Shown here one piece after another: positions 25,385-33,962 of a stretch of DNA of 64,000 bases; positions within the stretch are counted from its first letter, which is position 1; every line of letters begins with the position of its first letter. Source of the stretch: Arthrobacter terricola (GTDB taxonomy: Bacteria > Actinomycetota > Actinomycetes > Actinomycetales > Micrococcaceae); NCBI RefSeq assembly GCF_004354015.1, contig NZ_SMRU01000022.1, positions 38,331 to 102,330 on the forward strand, written 5' to 3'. The translations under genes were made by a program, and so were the position numbers. A model generated the notes under the pieces. The model searched no databases, was not told the origin of the DNA, and saw only the letters and a list, made by a program, of their open reading frames with translations.

Positions 25385-26205
25385 TTGAGCGAGGACAACC
25401 CGTTGTCCGCTCCAGGTAGTGTCCCGGTTTTGAGTCCGGCAAATGTGGCGCTGATGCCCGTTCCGGCGCAGCCAGGCGCGGCGGTGACGATCACCCCGAC
25501 ACGGTTCCTCGACACGAGGACGTCTTCCGGTGACGTCGGCCCGGGCGGATCGGTGTCGTTCCAGGCCGGTGGCGTGGCCGGGGTTCCGGCCGATGCTGCG
25601 GCGGTGGTGGTGAACCTGACGGTGACCGAACCGTCGTCGTACGGTTTTGTCACCGCCCATGCCTCGGGAACGGGCACCCCGAACGCCTCAAACGTGAACT
25701 ACGCCGCCAACCAGACGATCCCGAACCTCGCCGTCGTCCCGGCGGCCCTGACGGGAAGGTGACGCTGACGAATACGTCCAATGGCACCGTCCAGCTCGTC
25801 GCTGACGTCTCGGGCTACTTCCTGGCCGGCACGGCCGTGGACGCGGGAGCGTTCGGCACGCTGGCTCCGACCCGTTTCCTGGACTCGCGCACGTCCTCGG
25901 GCCCGGTGGCCGGCGGCGGAGTGGTGTCCTTCCCGGTGGCCGGGGTGAACGGCGTACCGGCGAACGTGGCGGGTGTGTGGGTCAACCTGACGGTGACCGA
26001 AACCCAGGGTGACGGGTTCCTGACCGGCTTTGCCTCCGGAACGCTGGCGCCCGCGACGTCGAACCTGATCTACGGATGGAACCGGAAGACGGCGGCCAAC
26101 ATGGCTTACCTTCCGGTCGGGGCCGACGGGAAGGTCTCGGTCGCGAACAACTCCCTGGGCACCGCCCAGATCATCGCCGATGTTTCCGGGTACGTCCTGA
26201 AGTAA
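25385..26205 (+). pseudogene. Frameshifted, 5'-truncated paralogue of the repeat-domain secreted protein
   Basis: Two repeats of the same family as in the 1746-3605 protein can be read: T-P-T-R-F-L-D-T-R-T-S-S, then A-P-T-R-F-L-D-S-R-T-S-S, each ending A-D-V-S-G-Y. The first runs in one frame to a stop at 25760-25762; the second continues in another frame from about 25745. One base appears to be missing around 25742-25747 (CCGGCGGCC where the family predicts CCGGTCGGCC). No signal peptide or N-terminal domain precedes the repeats. The 5' limit is set arbitrarily at a TTG. A sequencing error at one base would restore the reading frame but not the missing front. Confidence 0.7.
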
Positions 26206-26509
26206 CCGCCCTTGTAGTCAGACCGAACGGATGGCGGCAACCCCACGAGGGTTGCCGCCATCTGCGTTATCGCGCCGGCAACAAACGCTGTGATCCGAAA
26301 AGTTCTGGTCCGACTTGCCGGGGCCGGAACCGCGCCGCAGGTCACTTCCTCCGGCGTATTGACGGCGGCATTGCCGGTCTCCATGATGTGGATGTGGCCG
26401 GGCTGCCAGCATCCCCCGAACCGGCCGCAATGCTTGATTGCGAGTACCGCCGGCGGCCTGTCCGGTCTGGACACTGGCCAACCGGTCTCACAGCGAAGAA
26501 GGTTCAGCA
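26206..26509. other. Intergenic region with terminator and glucoamylase promoter
   Basis: This 304-bp gap holds the strong hairpin at 26230-26262 and, after it, presumably the promoter of the GH15 gene. I see no other gene or repeat in it. Confidence 0.5.
26230..26262 (+). terminator. Perfect 14-bp hairpin after the repeat-protein remnant
   Basis: GATGGCGGCAACCC (26230-26243) and GGGTTGCCGCCATC (26249-26262) form a perfect stem with a 5-nt loop, 24 nt past the end of the remnant. It is the strongest hairpin of the window and an evident transcription terminator. Confidence 0.8.
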
Positions 26510-27940
26510 ATGTCGGAGCACATCACCAGCCAGGCACTCCCATCCCGCACGAGCCGGGCCCCGCAGCTTTCCCGGGCCCGGGCCAACGTTGAAAACTCCC
26601 TGGCTCCGGGAGCGATCGACTTGGCCGTTCTCGGGCCGACGATGTACACACTCATGTTCCGCAACATCGCCAGCGACGGGTTCATCTTCAGTGACCCGCA
26701 GTTCCCGGACGACATTTCCAAGGACTCGAAGCCGGGCTGCATCATCGCCGCCCCGTCCTTCCCCGCCGAGACGCCGGGCACCGACGAAGACTACGTCTTC
26801 AACTGGGTGCGTGACGGCGCCATCACGGCCATGGAGGTGGCCAAGGCCAACATGCCTACCCGCCCGGAAGCGACCGTGCAGACCCTGAACGACTACGTGG
26901 CGTTCGCCGGGCTCTGCCACTCCAACGCCCAACCGCCGGTCTCCAAGGGGCACGCCTGCTTCACCATCGCCGGGGACGTGCGCCCGTGGACCGAACAGAA
27001 TGATGGACCGGCCCTGCAAACCATCACCCTCCTTGCCGCCTACAACCAACTCGCTCCCGACACCCAGCAGCGCGCGGTCGACCTGGTGAACTCGAACGTT
27101 GCCTACCTCCTCGGCGTGTACCAGGACGTCACGACAAACCTGTGGGAGGAACACACCGGATACAGTTTCTTCGCGCGGGCCGCCCAGCGACGCTGCTTCC
27201 AGGAAATCCAAGCCTCCCTCATTCCCGGGATCGACAAGCTGGCCGGGCTGAAAACCGCGATCGACTGGCTTTCGGAAGCGCTGGCCGGCCACTGGGACGG
27301 GACCCAATACGTGAGCATGATGGCTGACCCCGGCAACGGCGCCCCGCCGTCACCCCACGACCCGGTCGCCCCCGCCTATGACCCGAACATCGACGTCGTC
27401 CAGTCCGCCGTCTACGGCGCCGTTCCGGTCACTGACACCAAACTGCTGGCCACCGCTGCCAGGCTGCGGACCCAGTGGGAGGAAGGCGGCGAAGCGTTTT
27501 ACCCGATCAACAAGACGGACAAGGAGAGATTCGGCATCGGGCCGCTGTTTGGCCGCTACCCAGGCGACGAGTACGACGGCGACACTTCAGACCCGGTCCT
27601 TGGCGGCCACCCCTGGGCACTCACCACATGCAACGTCGCCGAACTGCACTACAAGCTGGCCGCTGCGATCACCTCGAGCGCCAATGTGCCGTTGGACGCT
27701 CTGTCAGCCGTCTTCTTTGCCCAGTCCGGCATCGATGCGTCGACGTCCGCGGCGGATGCCGCCGTCTCGTTGACCGCGACCGGGGACGCCATGATGCGCG
27801 CCGTCGTCTACCACAGCGACAACCTGGAACTCTCCGAGCAATTCGACGGCACCACTGGGTACGAGCGCAGTGTCCGCAACCTGACCTGGAGTTACGCGGC
27901 CTTCCTCTCCGCGCTGCGGGCACGGGCCGTGGTTGCCTGA
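26510..27940 (+). CDS. Glycoside hydrolase family 15 (glucoamylase-like)
   Basis: A 476-residue alpha-glucan exo-hydrolase with an (alpha/alpha)6 barrel. The motifs Y-V-F-N-W-V-R-D-G-A, G-D-V-R-P-W-T-E-Q-N-D-G-P-A and N-L-W-E-E-H-T-G (~211-218, catalytic acid Glu) are visible. L-S-E-Q-F-D-G-T-T-G (~440-450) supplies the catalytic base Glu. The second half of the barrel has E-D-V-F-like acidic loops and G-G-H-P-W-A-L-T-T. No signal peptide is present, so a cytosolic role on glycogen, maltodextrin or trehalose-type substrates is more likely than starch digestion outside. The start is ATG 26510, behind AGAAGG. With the amylosucrase-like gene at the window end, it suggests alpha-glucan metabolism, though the two are far apart. 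Confidence 0.85.
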   Translation: MSEHITSQALPSRTSRAPQLSRARANVENSLAPGAIDLAVLGPTMYTLMFRNIASDGFIFSDPQFPDDISKDSKPGCIIAAPSFPAETPGTDEDYVFNWVRDGAITAMEVAKANMPTRPEATVQTLNDYVAFAGLCHSNAQPPVSKGHACFTIAGDVRPWTEQNDGPALQTITLLAAYNQLAPDTQQRAVDLVNSNVAYLLGVYQDVTTNLWEEHTGYSFFARAAQRRCFQEIQASLIPGIDKLAGLKTAIDWLSEALAGHWDGTQYVSMMADPGNGAPPSPHDPVAPAYDPNIDVVQSAVYGAVPVTDTKLLATAARLRTQWEEGGEAFYPINKTDKERFGIGPLFGRYPGDEYDGDTSDPVLGGHPWALTTCNVAELHYKLAAAITSSANVPLDALSAVFFAQSGIDASTSAADAAVSLTATGDAMMRAVVYHSDNLELSEQFDGTTGYERSVRNLTWSYAAFLSALRARAVVA

Positions 27941-27998
27941 CTGAGCTATTCCTCCGGTCCTGCTGTCCTTTCTCGTGTTGCCGGGGGTACGGGGGTGA

Positions 27999-28790
27999 TC
28001 AGAGGTTCGGGGGGAAGTTGTAGCTTGAAGGGATTTTCACCGGAGCGGTGCCGTGGATCAGAGCGATTTCGTCTTTGGGGTGCAGGAAAACGGAGTACAC
28101 GCTGGTGGTCTGCCCCTTGCCGTTGATGAAGACTGCCCACCCTTCGGCCGGGAGGCCTCCGATCGCCCCGGTGTTGGAGATTACGCCCCATTCCTGCAGG
28201 ACCTGGCCCAAGGTGAAGCGCTGACCCGGGGTTTTGGCTTCGATGTAGAGGATTCCGGACGCATCCTGCGTGTGCAGCGGGGATCTGGCGCCGCTTTGCC
28301 CCTCGGCGATGTCGGGGTACCCGATCCCAGTCGGCACGGTCACAGCTTTGCCGTCGACAAAGACGTCAAGGTGGGAGTGGAAATGCTCAAGGATTCCTTC
28401 ATCCGTGCTCACGGGCAGGCCTGCCGCGCGGATCCGGTCCGCAGCGCCAGGGTGGATGGCCCACGGGTTCTCAGGTGCCGGGTCCGCAGCGGAGCCGGTA
28501 GATCCGGCGGCTGCAGGGGAGCCGGTAGATCCGGCGGCTGCAGGGGGCGGGCCGGCCCAAAGCAGCGTGCTGGCGATCGGCCCGACCCAAAACGAGAGGG
28601 CAAGGACGACGCCGGCCAGGATCATGAACGGCAAGCCGTGGTTGCGGCCGGGACCAGTCGGTTTCACCGTGTTGCCTCGTGGCGGGGGAGCGGGCGCGGG
28701 GGTTTCCGTGCCGACGCCCGACTGCTGGAGCCGTGGTTCGTGCCGTGTGTGAACCCGGTTCAGCTTGCGTGCCGGACGGGAGTTGCTCAT
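27999..28790 (-). CDS. Membrane-anchored conserved hypothetical protein
   Basis: A 263-residue protein. A basic cytosolic N-terminus (~1-50), one TM helix (~52-78) and an extracytoplasmic low-complexity linker lead to a compact C-terminal domain (~110-263). That domain holds H-F-H-S-H-L-D-V-F-V-D-G-K, P-L-H-T-Q-D-A-S-G and E-A-K-T-P-G-Q-R-F-T-L-G, a pattern I recall from actinobacterial proteins of unknown function. The His-rich motifs could bind metal, which is inference. The start is ATG 28790 with an AGGAGG ribosome binding site. The linker contains a 27-bp direct repeat encoding two A-A-G-S-T-G-S units. Confidence 0.6.
   Translation of the reverse strand: MSNSRPARKLNRVHTRHEPRLQQSGVGTETPAPAPPPRGNTVKPTGPGRNHGLPFMILAGVVLALSFWVGPIASTLLWAGPPPAAAGSTGSPAAAGSTGSAADPAPENPWAIHPGAADRIRAAGLPVSTDEGILEHFHSHLDVFVDGKAVTVPTGIGYPDIAEGQSGARSPLHTQDASGILYIEAKTPGQRFTLGQVLQEWGVISNTGAIGGLPAEGWAVFINGKGQTTSVYSVFLHPKDEIALIHGTAPVKIPSSYNFPPNL
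28491..28544 (-). repeat. Two tandem 27-bp in-frame repeats
   Basis: Positions 28491-28517 and 28518-28544 are identical 27-mers within the linker of the membrane-anchored protein. Each adds nine residues (A-A-G-S-T-G-S-P-A type), so copy number could vary without breaking the frame. Confidence 0.8.
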
Positions 28791-29068
28791 GGTCCCTCCT
28801 GGTCTCCGGGGCGCATTTCGCTGCGGCTGCAATGGCGTTCGGCGCGCCCGGAAATTCTCCATTTCCTGTCCCCATCTGTATCTACGCTCACCGGGTCAGT
28901 CCGCACCCGATGCGCCAGCGTAGGCTCCGCAGGATCGTCTCCACACGAGTACCGGTCACCTGACTTGAGCCACCTGGGGACCATCAAACACGCATAGATC
29001 ACCTGTCCCACAAGACCACTGCCGTTCCCGTCGACCGTGAACCGCGCCGACGGGTGGATTGGTTGGCG

Positions 29069-31240
29069 TTAGCTCTGGTTTTGGGCGGGTGGGACGCGCA
29101 GGCTGCCATAGCGTTCCATCCGGTGCCAGCGCAGATGTACTCCGGCCAGGGCGGTGACGACTGACTGGATGACCACGAGGTACATGAGCTGGCGGTAGAC
29201 GAATTGCTGCAGGGGCAGTGTCCAGAGGGGTTTGAGTGGTTCGTTGTCGAGCCGGAAGGCGTAGGCAGCCATGAAAAACTGCACGAGGAGGAAGCCCAAC
29301 CATAGCGCGGCAATCCGGACCGGGTCGAGGAACACAAGGCCATAGATGGAGAACACGTCGACGATAGGCGCGAAGAGCGGCAAGAGGACCTGGAGTACGA
29401 GCAGGTAGCCGAGGCCGCGCCGGCCGAGCTTCCCGGCCTGCCCGCCCTGGAAAATTGCGCCACGGTGTTTCCACATGGCTTGGAGGGTGCCGTAGCACCA
29501 GCGGTAGCGCTGCTTCCACAGCGCGCCAAGACTCGCCGGCGCTTCGGTCCAGGCCCTGGCGTCGTCCTGATACACCACGCGCCAGCCGGCGCGGCACAGT
29601 GACATGGTCAGGTCGGTGTCCTCAGCGAGCGTGTCGTTGCTGACCCCGCCGATCTGCAGGAGGGCGTCGCGGCGGAAGGCGCCGATGGCGCCCGGGACGG
29701 TCGGCATGCACTCAGCGAGATCGAACAGCCGGCGGTCCAGGTTGAATCCGACCACGTATTCGATGTGCTGCCACGCGCCCAGGATCCCGCCGCGGTTTGC
29801 CACTTTGGTGTTTCCCGAAATCGCTCCAACGCGTGGATCGGAGAACTGCTGGATGAGCGCACGGACCGTGTCGGGCTCAAAGACGGTATCGCCGTCGACC
29901 ATGACCACGATCTCGTGGGAAGCGAGGCGGAGGCCGGCGTTGAGGGCCGAGGGCTTTCCGCCGTTCTCCTGCCGTACCACCCGCACGTTCGGCAGGCCGA
30001 GGGCCTCGGCAAGATCGGCGGTGCCGTCGGTCGAGCCGTCGTCGACCACGATGATCTCCACTGGATGGGTCGACGCGGCGATGGACCGCACGGCGGCCTG
30101 GATCCCGGCCGATTCGTTGCAGGCCGGCACGATCACAGTGACGGGGTCTGTGATGTCCGGGCGGATGGGTACCTGCGTACGACGGCGGCCCCGGCCGGCG
30201 GCTTGGATGCGCCGGGCGGCGCGCCGGTGCCGGGCCGCAAAGCCGATCACCAGGACTGCGCGGACGACAGTAACGATGCCTGCCGCCACCAGGGCCCAGG
30301 AGATCGCGGTGACTGCCCATTCGCTCAGCCTCAGGCCCCACACAAACGCCGTACCGCTGATCTGCTCGGCGGCCGAGGCGCCACGCATGCTCGTGATCCC
30401 GACGGCCTCGCCCACGCTCGTGACTCGGAAACCCCGGTCCGCGAATGTCGTCAGGCTCGCGTCGAGGGCGGCGACGCTTTGCGCGCGGTCTCCTCCGCCG
30501 TCGTGCATGAGTGGTACCTGCCCTTGGGCGCCTGAGGGCGCGAGGTTCTTCTCGATCGTCGACACCCCGGGTCGTTGCCAGTCCTCACTGTCCTTCGTGG
30601 TGAGTACGGTCAGGTAGCCCTGGTTCGCCGCTGCCTGCATGGCGGCCCACGTCCCGTCCGCGACGGCGTCGTTCTCTGAGCTGTACGGCGGGCGCAGGAG
30701 CGTGGCAGCCTGGCCGGTGATTCCGGCGAGAACTTCCTGGTCGCCCTGCACCTCAAGCTGGCGGCGCCACGCCGGCGCGCTTCCGAGGTCGGCGTGGGTC
30801 AGCGTGTGCACCCCGATCTCGTCGCCGTCGGCGATGATCCGCTGCACCAGTTCGGGGTGGTCGATCGCGGCAGAGCCGACGATGAAGAAGGTTGCGTGTA
30901 CGTGGTGTTTTTCGAGGACATCGAGGATTTTGGGCGTCCACACGGGGTCGGGGCCGTCGTCGAAAGTCAGGGCAAGCGTGTGGTCGGGAGGGCCGGCAGT
31001 GCGGACAACGCCTTGACGGGAGTCAACCAAGGGACCGCCGTGGGTCACGGTGTCCGGCACCGCGGCGGCAGAGTCGCTTGGAGTAACGGAGTCGTTTCCG
31101 ATTCCCGCCAGGTGGTGCAAATACCCCTGTACGGTGAGGGCGAGACCGACCGCGAACAGCACGGCCGTCAGGACCACCCAATGAGCCCTGACACGAACAG
31201 GTACGGGCTCCGTGCCCTGGTTCCGGCGTGGCATGCTCAC
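29069..31240 (-). CDS. Bifunctional polysaccharide deacetylase / GT2 glycan synthase
   Basis: A 723-residue membrane protein. One TM helix (~24-46) is followed by an extracytoplasmic NodB-type deacetylase domain (~85-290) with T-F-D-D-G-P-D (metal Asp), H-T-L-T-H-A-D and R-P-P-Y. A TM pair follows, then a GT2 synthase domain (~360-590) with V-D-D-G-S-T-D, the D-G-D-T metal motif, E-D-T-D-L-T and the processive-synthase signature Q-R-Y-R-W. Three or four more TM helices close the protein. The layout is that of fused synthase-deacetylases making partially deacetylated beta-1,4 or beta-1,6 N-acetylglucosamine polymers. The GTG start at 31240 shares GTGA with the partner gene's stop. The polymer is not determined. 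Confidence 0.87.
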   Translation of the reverse strand: MSMPRRNQGTEPVPVRVRAHWVVLTAVLFAVGLALTVQGYLHHLAGIGNDSVTPSDSAAAVPDTVTHGGPLVDSRQGVVRTAGPPDHTLALTFDDGPDPVWTPKILDVLEKHHVHATFFIVGSAAIDHPELVQRIIADGDEIGVHTLTHADLGSAPAWRRQLEVQGDQEVLAGITGQAATLLRPPYSSENDAVADGTWAAMQAAANQGYLTVLTTKDSEDWQRPGVSTIEKNLAPSGAQGQVPLMHDGGGDRAQSVAALDASLTTFADRGFRVTSVGEAVGITSMRGASAAEQISGTAFVWGLRLSEWAVTAISWALVAAGIVTVVRAVLVIGFAARHRRAARRIQAAGRGRRRTQVPIRPDITDPVTVIVPACNESAGIQAAVRSIAASTHPVEIIVVDDGSTDGTADLAEALGLPNVRVVRQENGGKPSALNAGLRLASHEIVVMVDGDTVFEPDTVRALIQQFSDPRVGAISGNTKVANRGGILGAWQHIEYVVGFNLDRRLFDLAECMPTVPGAIGAFRRDALLQIGGVSNDTLAEDTDLTMSLCRAGWRVVYQDDARAWTEAPASLGALWKQRYRWCYGTLQAMWKHRGAIFQGGQAGKLGRRGLGYLLVLQVLLPLFAPIVDVFSIYGLVFLDPVRIAALWLGFLLVQFFMAAYAFRLDNEPLKPLWTLPLQQFVYRQLMYLVVIQSVVTALAGVHLRWHRMERYGSLRVPPAQNQS

Positions 31241-31755
31241 GGGTGCGCGGGTGCCGACGGATGCGCGGTCCGGCCGGGAGCGGAGCCGCTCTTACCCGGC
31301 GACGTCGACGCCGCACCCTGTGCGGTCCCCGCCCCGTTCGACGCCGCGGGAGCGGTGGGAGCTGTGTGGTCAAGGACCGGGCTGCTGAGGGACGGTGCTG
31401 CGGGGGCGCCGAGGACCGGGGCCGCAGGGGCGGGAACAGCGGCCCGTGCAAGGGGTGCCGCTGCCGCAGAGTCACCGACCCCCGGCCCGGCCGCAACGGA
31501 GGCCGGCGCGGGCACGGATGGGGGAAGATCACGCGCTGCAGGAGGAGCGGCAGGGAAGGGAAGATATGGGGCAGCCATGTTCGGGCCGCCGATCAGCGCA
31601 ACCAGCAGAAGGGCAACATACCCGGCGACGACGGCCAGCGCCCCAATCCCGAAAAGCTTCAGGCGCCGCAGACGCCGGCCGGACGCATCGACAAAAACGG
31701 GTCCGTCCGAAGCCGCGGAAGTGTGGTGAGCGGGTGGTTCGTCCAAAGCTGCCAT
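31237..31755 (-). CDS. Pro/Ala-rich single-TM protein, partner of the deacetylase-synthase
   Basis: A 172-residue protein. A short N-terminus is followed by a basic R-R-L-R-R-L-K stop-transfer and one TM helix (~35-57), then a ~110-residue extracytoplasmic tail built mainly of Ala, Pro, Ser and Gly. No domain is recognised; such tails often span the cell wall. It starts at ATG 31755 and overlaps the synthase gene by 4 bp, so the two are co-translated. A wall-spanning scaffold or secretion accessory is a guess. Confidence 0.55.
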   Translation of the reverse strand: MAALDEPPAHHTSAASDGPVFVDASGRRLRRLKLFGIGALAVVAGYVALLLVALIGGPNMAAPYLPFPAAPPAARDLPPSVPAPASVAAGPGVGDSAAAAPLARAAVPAPAAPVLGAPAAPSLSSPVLDHTAPTAPAASNGAGTAQGAASTSPGKSGSAPGRTAHPSAPAHP

Positions 31756-31908
31756 CGGGCACCAACCTTAGAGGATCCCCTCGCCCTTCCCAAAACACCG
31801 TCACCCAGGAACCCTGGGCCAGGCCTGCAGAACATGATTGCCCGTCGCCGGGAAACCCCCTGCCCTGCCGGATCGCGGGTGGGTGGTTTCCGGTTCTTTT
31901 GCGTCCTG

Positions 31909-32127
31909 TTAGGCAGGGTTTTCGCGGGTGGTGCCGAAGGGGACGCTTGGGTCGAGTTCGAGGGTGAAGTCCCAGGGGGAGTGGCGGGTAATGAGGATTC
32001 CGCGGTCTTGGTACCGGCTGGCCTGGTGTTGGAGTTGTGCCTCTGCCTGGCTGAGCTGGGTATCCAGGTCCGCGGGGTCGGAGACGTGGATGGTGCACCG
32101 GTCCTTTGCGGGTGCTGAGTCGTTCAT
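31909..32127 (-). CDS. Small hypothetical protein, 72 residues
   Basis: A small acidic soluble protein with a likely alpha-beta layout: C-T-I-H-V-S-D, a helical L-D-T-Q-L-S-Q-A-E-A-Q-L, and a beta ending I-L-I-T-R-H-S-P-W-D-F-T-L-E-L. No family is recognised. The start is ATG 32127, behind AAGAAGG. It is separated by ~150 bp from the partner gene and is divergent from the GAF-ANTAR gene. Confidence 0.5.
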   Translation of the reverse strand: MNDSAPAKDRCTIHVSDPADLDTQLSQAEAQLQHQASRYQDRGILITRHSPWDFTLELDPSVPFGTTRENPA

Positions 32128-32545
32128 GGTGCCTTCTTTATAAGGAGTGTGGGTGGCGAGTGATTGCCCGGAAGCGGACAAACGACGTGTTGCATGTATA
32201 CGAAGAAGGCCGGGCGTACTGGAGCGGTTGTCGATCCCTGTGGGTCTGCCCGGGAGCTATTGCGGTCTCCGGTATCTGAAGCTGGGCGCCCGTCCTGTGG
32301 TTGTGGCTAATACGGGGGAGCCGGGGTCCGTTTGTTGGATGCGGGCTCTGGACAGGAGTTCCGGGCGGCAGGGGAGTGCGGCTTCGATGGTGCGCAGTCC
32401 GTCGAGCGTGGACGCTCGTATGTGTAGGATCGGCCCGGTGCCTCGTGATTGTCAAGGGCACCGGCCACGACATAGGCCGGTCCGGCCCCGCCCTTTCCCG
32501 GGCTCTTCGATAACCAGGAGCGCGGAAGAACACGAACGACTTACC
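32128..32545. other. Divergent promoter region without a gene
   Basis: 418 bp between the 72-residue gene and the GAF-ANTAR gene. A frame is open on the plus strand throughout, but its translation is Arg/Pro-rich, without protein-like pattern. I see no strong palindrome or hairpin. It presumably holds both promoters. Confidence 0.4.
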
Positions 32546-33283
32546 ATGATGGTCATGGATCCTGTCGAGCATATTCTTGACCTTCACGACTTGGTGACCG
32601 GCACTGCCGATATCAAGGGCATCCTGGACGGGGTGACCCGGTTCGCCTCGGCCGCGGTAACGCAGGCAGCGGGGGAAGAGATCGACTGCGCCCTGACGCT
32701 GCGCCAGCGCAAGCGTACGACCACCGTTGCGGGCAGCAGTGAGAAAGCCATCCTTTTGGACCTCATCGAACAAAACCTGGACCAGGGCCCGTGCCTGGAC
32801 GCCCTGGATGCCGGACGCCCGGTCCTGCTGGCCGACGTCGGAACGGACACCGACTGGCCGCAATACAGCCGCACCTTGGCCGAGGCCGGGTGCCGGTCCG
32901 CATTGGGTGTGCCGATGGACCTGGGGGAGAGGTCCGAAGCCGTGCTGAACTTTTTCGCGCCACGGCCCGGCGTGTTCACCCCCGACGTGATTGACGCCGC
33001 CACAACGTTCTCCGACGTCGCTGGAAGTACCCTGCGGCTGGCGATCCGGATCGAGACGGTCGAACACACCAACGCCGACCTGAAAGCGGCGATGGCCAGC
33101 CGGTCCGTGATCGACACCGCGTGCGGGATCATCATGGCCCAAAATCGGTGCACCCACGCCGAAGCCGTCACGATCCTGACCACAGCTTCCAGCCACCGCA
33201 ACCAGAAACTCCACGACCTCGCCGCCGACATCGTCGCAACCCTCAACGGCGGAACCGGAAGCCCGATGCGGTTCGAAGACTAG
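32546..33283 (+). CDS. GAF-ANTAR domain regulator
   Basis: A ~245-residue cytosolic sensor. The N-terminal GAF domain (~10-165) contains the usual Q-N-L-D-Q-G-P-C-L-D-A stretch, then G-V-P-M-D-L-G and L-N-F-F-A. A C-terminal ANTAR domain (~175-235) follows, with S-R-S-V-I-D-T-A-C-G-I-I-M-A-Q-N-R-C, which binds two-hexaloop RNA hairpins to suppress termination. This GAF-ANTAR pair is very common in Actinobacteria. Three starts cluster at 32546, 32549 and 32555, none with a clear ribosome binding site. No ANTAR hairpin target was recognised nearby. Confidence 0.82.
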   Translation: MMVMDPVEHILDLHDLVTGTADIKGILDGVTRFASAAVTQAAGEEIDCALTLRQRKRTTTVAGSSEKAILLDLIEQNLDQGPCLDALDAGRPVLLADVGTDTDWPQYSRTLAEAGCRSALGVPMDLGERSEAVLNFFAPRPGVFTPDVIDAATTFSDVAGSTLRLAIRIETVEHTNADLKAAMASRSVIDTACGIIMAQNRCTHAEAVTILTTASSHRNQKLHDLAADIVATLNGGTGSPMRFED

Positions 33284-33292
33284 AGGCGGTGC

Positions 33293-33691
33293 TTAGCGGC
33301 GTGGAACTTGTCCGGGACGGCTCGCGCCTGCTGCGGAGCGTGCGGCGGCTAATTGCTGTTCAAGGTTGAAGATTTCTTCCAGGGGAACGAATGACTCATC
33401 GGGCGGGCTTTCGATGCCGTCGAACAGGTCGGCCATTTCGGCTTGCCAGCGCGTGTTGACCTCGTGGGCGGCCATGCGGTCCGCTGCGGCGGTAAGGCTG
33501 TCCGTTTCGACATAGCCGATGAGGAGTCCGTCGGGTGCGAGGAAGAGGGAGTAGTTGTGCCAGCCGGTGGCTTCGAGGGCTTCGAGCATCTCGGGCCATA
33601 CGGCGGCGTGCCTGCGTTTGTATTCCTCGATGCGGTCCGGGTGGATCCGTTGCTGAAAGCAGATCCTCCGACGCGTGGGGGTCTCGCTCAT
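33293..33691 (-). CDS. rhaM: L-rhamnose mutarotase
   Basis: A 132-residue member of the RhaM family, which interconverts alpha- and beta-L-rhamnose so that the sugar can enter catabolism. The fold signature is clear: I-C-F-Q-Q-R-I, then E-Y-K-R-R-H-A-A-V-W-P-E-M (active-site Tyr and His), G-W-H-N-Y-S-L-F and the middle L-I-G-Y-V-E-T. The family core is ~105 residues; the extra C-terminal Ala/Arg-rich tail is not conserved. The start is ATG 33691 behind AGGAGC. The frame also reads upstream without a stop into a rhaS remnant. Its context is a broken rhamnose locus, while rhamnosidase and transporter genes lie 1-9 kb away. Confidence 0.8.
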   Translation of the reverse strand: MSETPTRRRICFQQRIHPDRIEEYKRRHAAVWPEMLEALEATGWHNYSLFLAPDGLLIGYVETDSLTAAADRMAAHEVNTRWQAEMADLFDGIESPPDESFVPLEEIFNLEQQLAAARSAAGASRPGQVPRR

Positions 33692-33925
33692 GGTGCTCCT
33701 GGTGGGTGAAACGGCGTGGAGGACGCCTGGTCTGAAGAGTTCATCAAGCGCGTTTGCTCCGATCTTGAATTCGCCGAGGTTGCCTGCTTTGAAGGTCTCG
33801 CCTTCGGCACCGGTGATCTGGCCGGAGGCCAAGGCGGCACCGGCGTAGGCAGCGAGGGAGCCAAGCTTCTCAACGTCCCAGAGGGCGAAGGCCTTCCCCA
33901 AACGGTTGTGTTTGGCATCATTGCC
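33692..33925 (-). pseudogene. rhaS: 3' remnant of a rhamnose ABC transporter substrate-binding protein (rhaS)
   Basis: About 70 codons upstream of rhaM read A-L-W-D-V-E-K-L-G-S-L-A-A-Y-A-G, then A-S-G-Q-I-T-G-A-E-G-E-T-F, the conserved C-terminal end of RhaS-type periplasmic sugar-binding proteins. A TGA at 33926-33928 closes the frame upstream and the signal peptide and two lobes are missing. After I-G-A-N the sequence departs from the family and runs in frame into rhaM. It is a deletion remnant, evidence that a complete rhamnose importer once preceded rhaM. Confidence 0.65.
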
Positions 33926-33962
33926 TCATTTCTGAATCGTTTCATTCCGTAACTCGCTTCAC

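Noticed and set aside
32147..32545. Plus-strand open frame upstream of the GAF-ANTAR gene
   Set aside because: Translation is Arg/Pro-rich with no conserved pattern; the GAF domain begins just after the ATG cluster at 32546.
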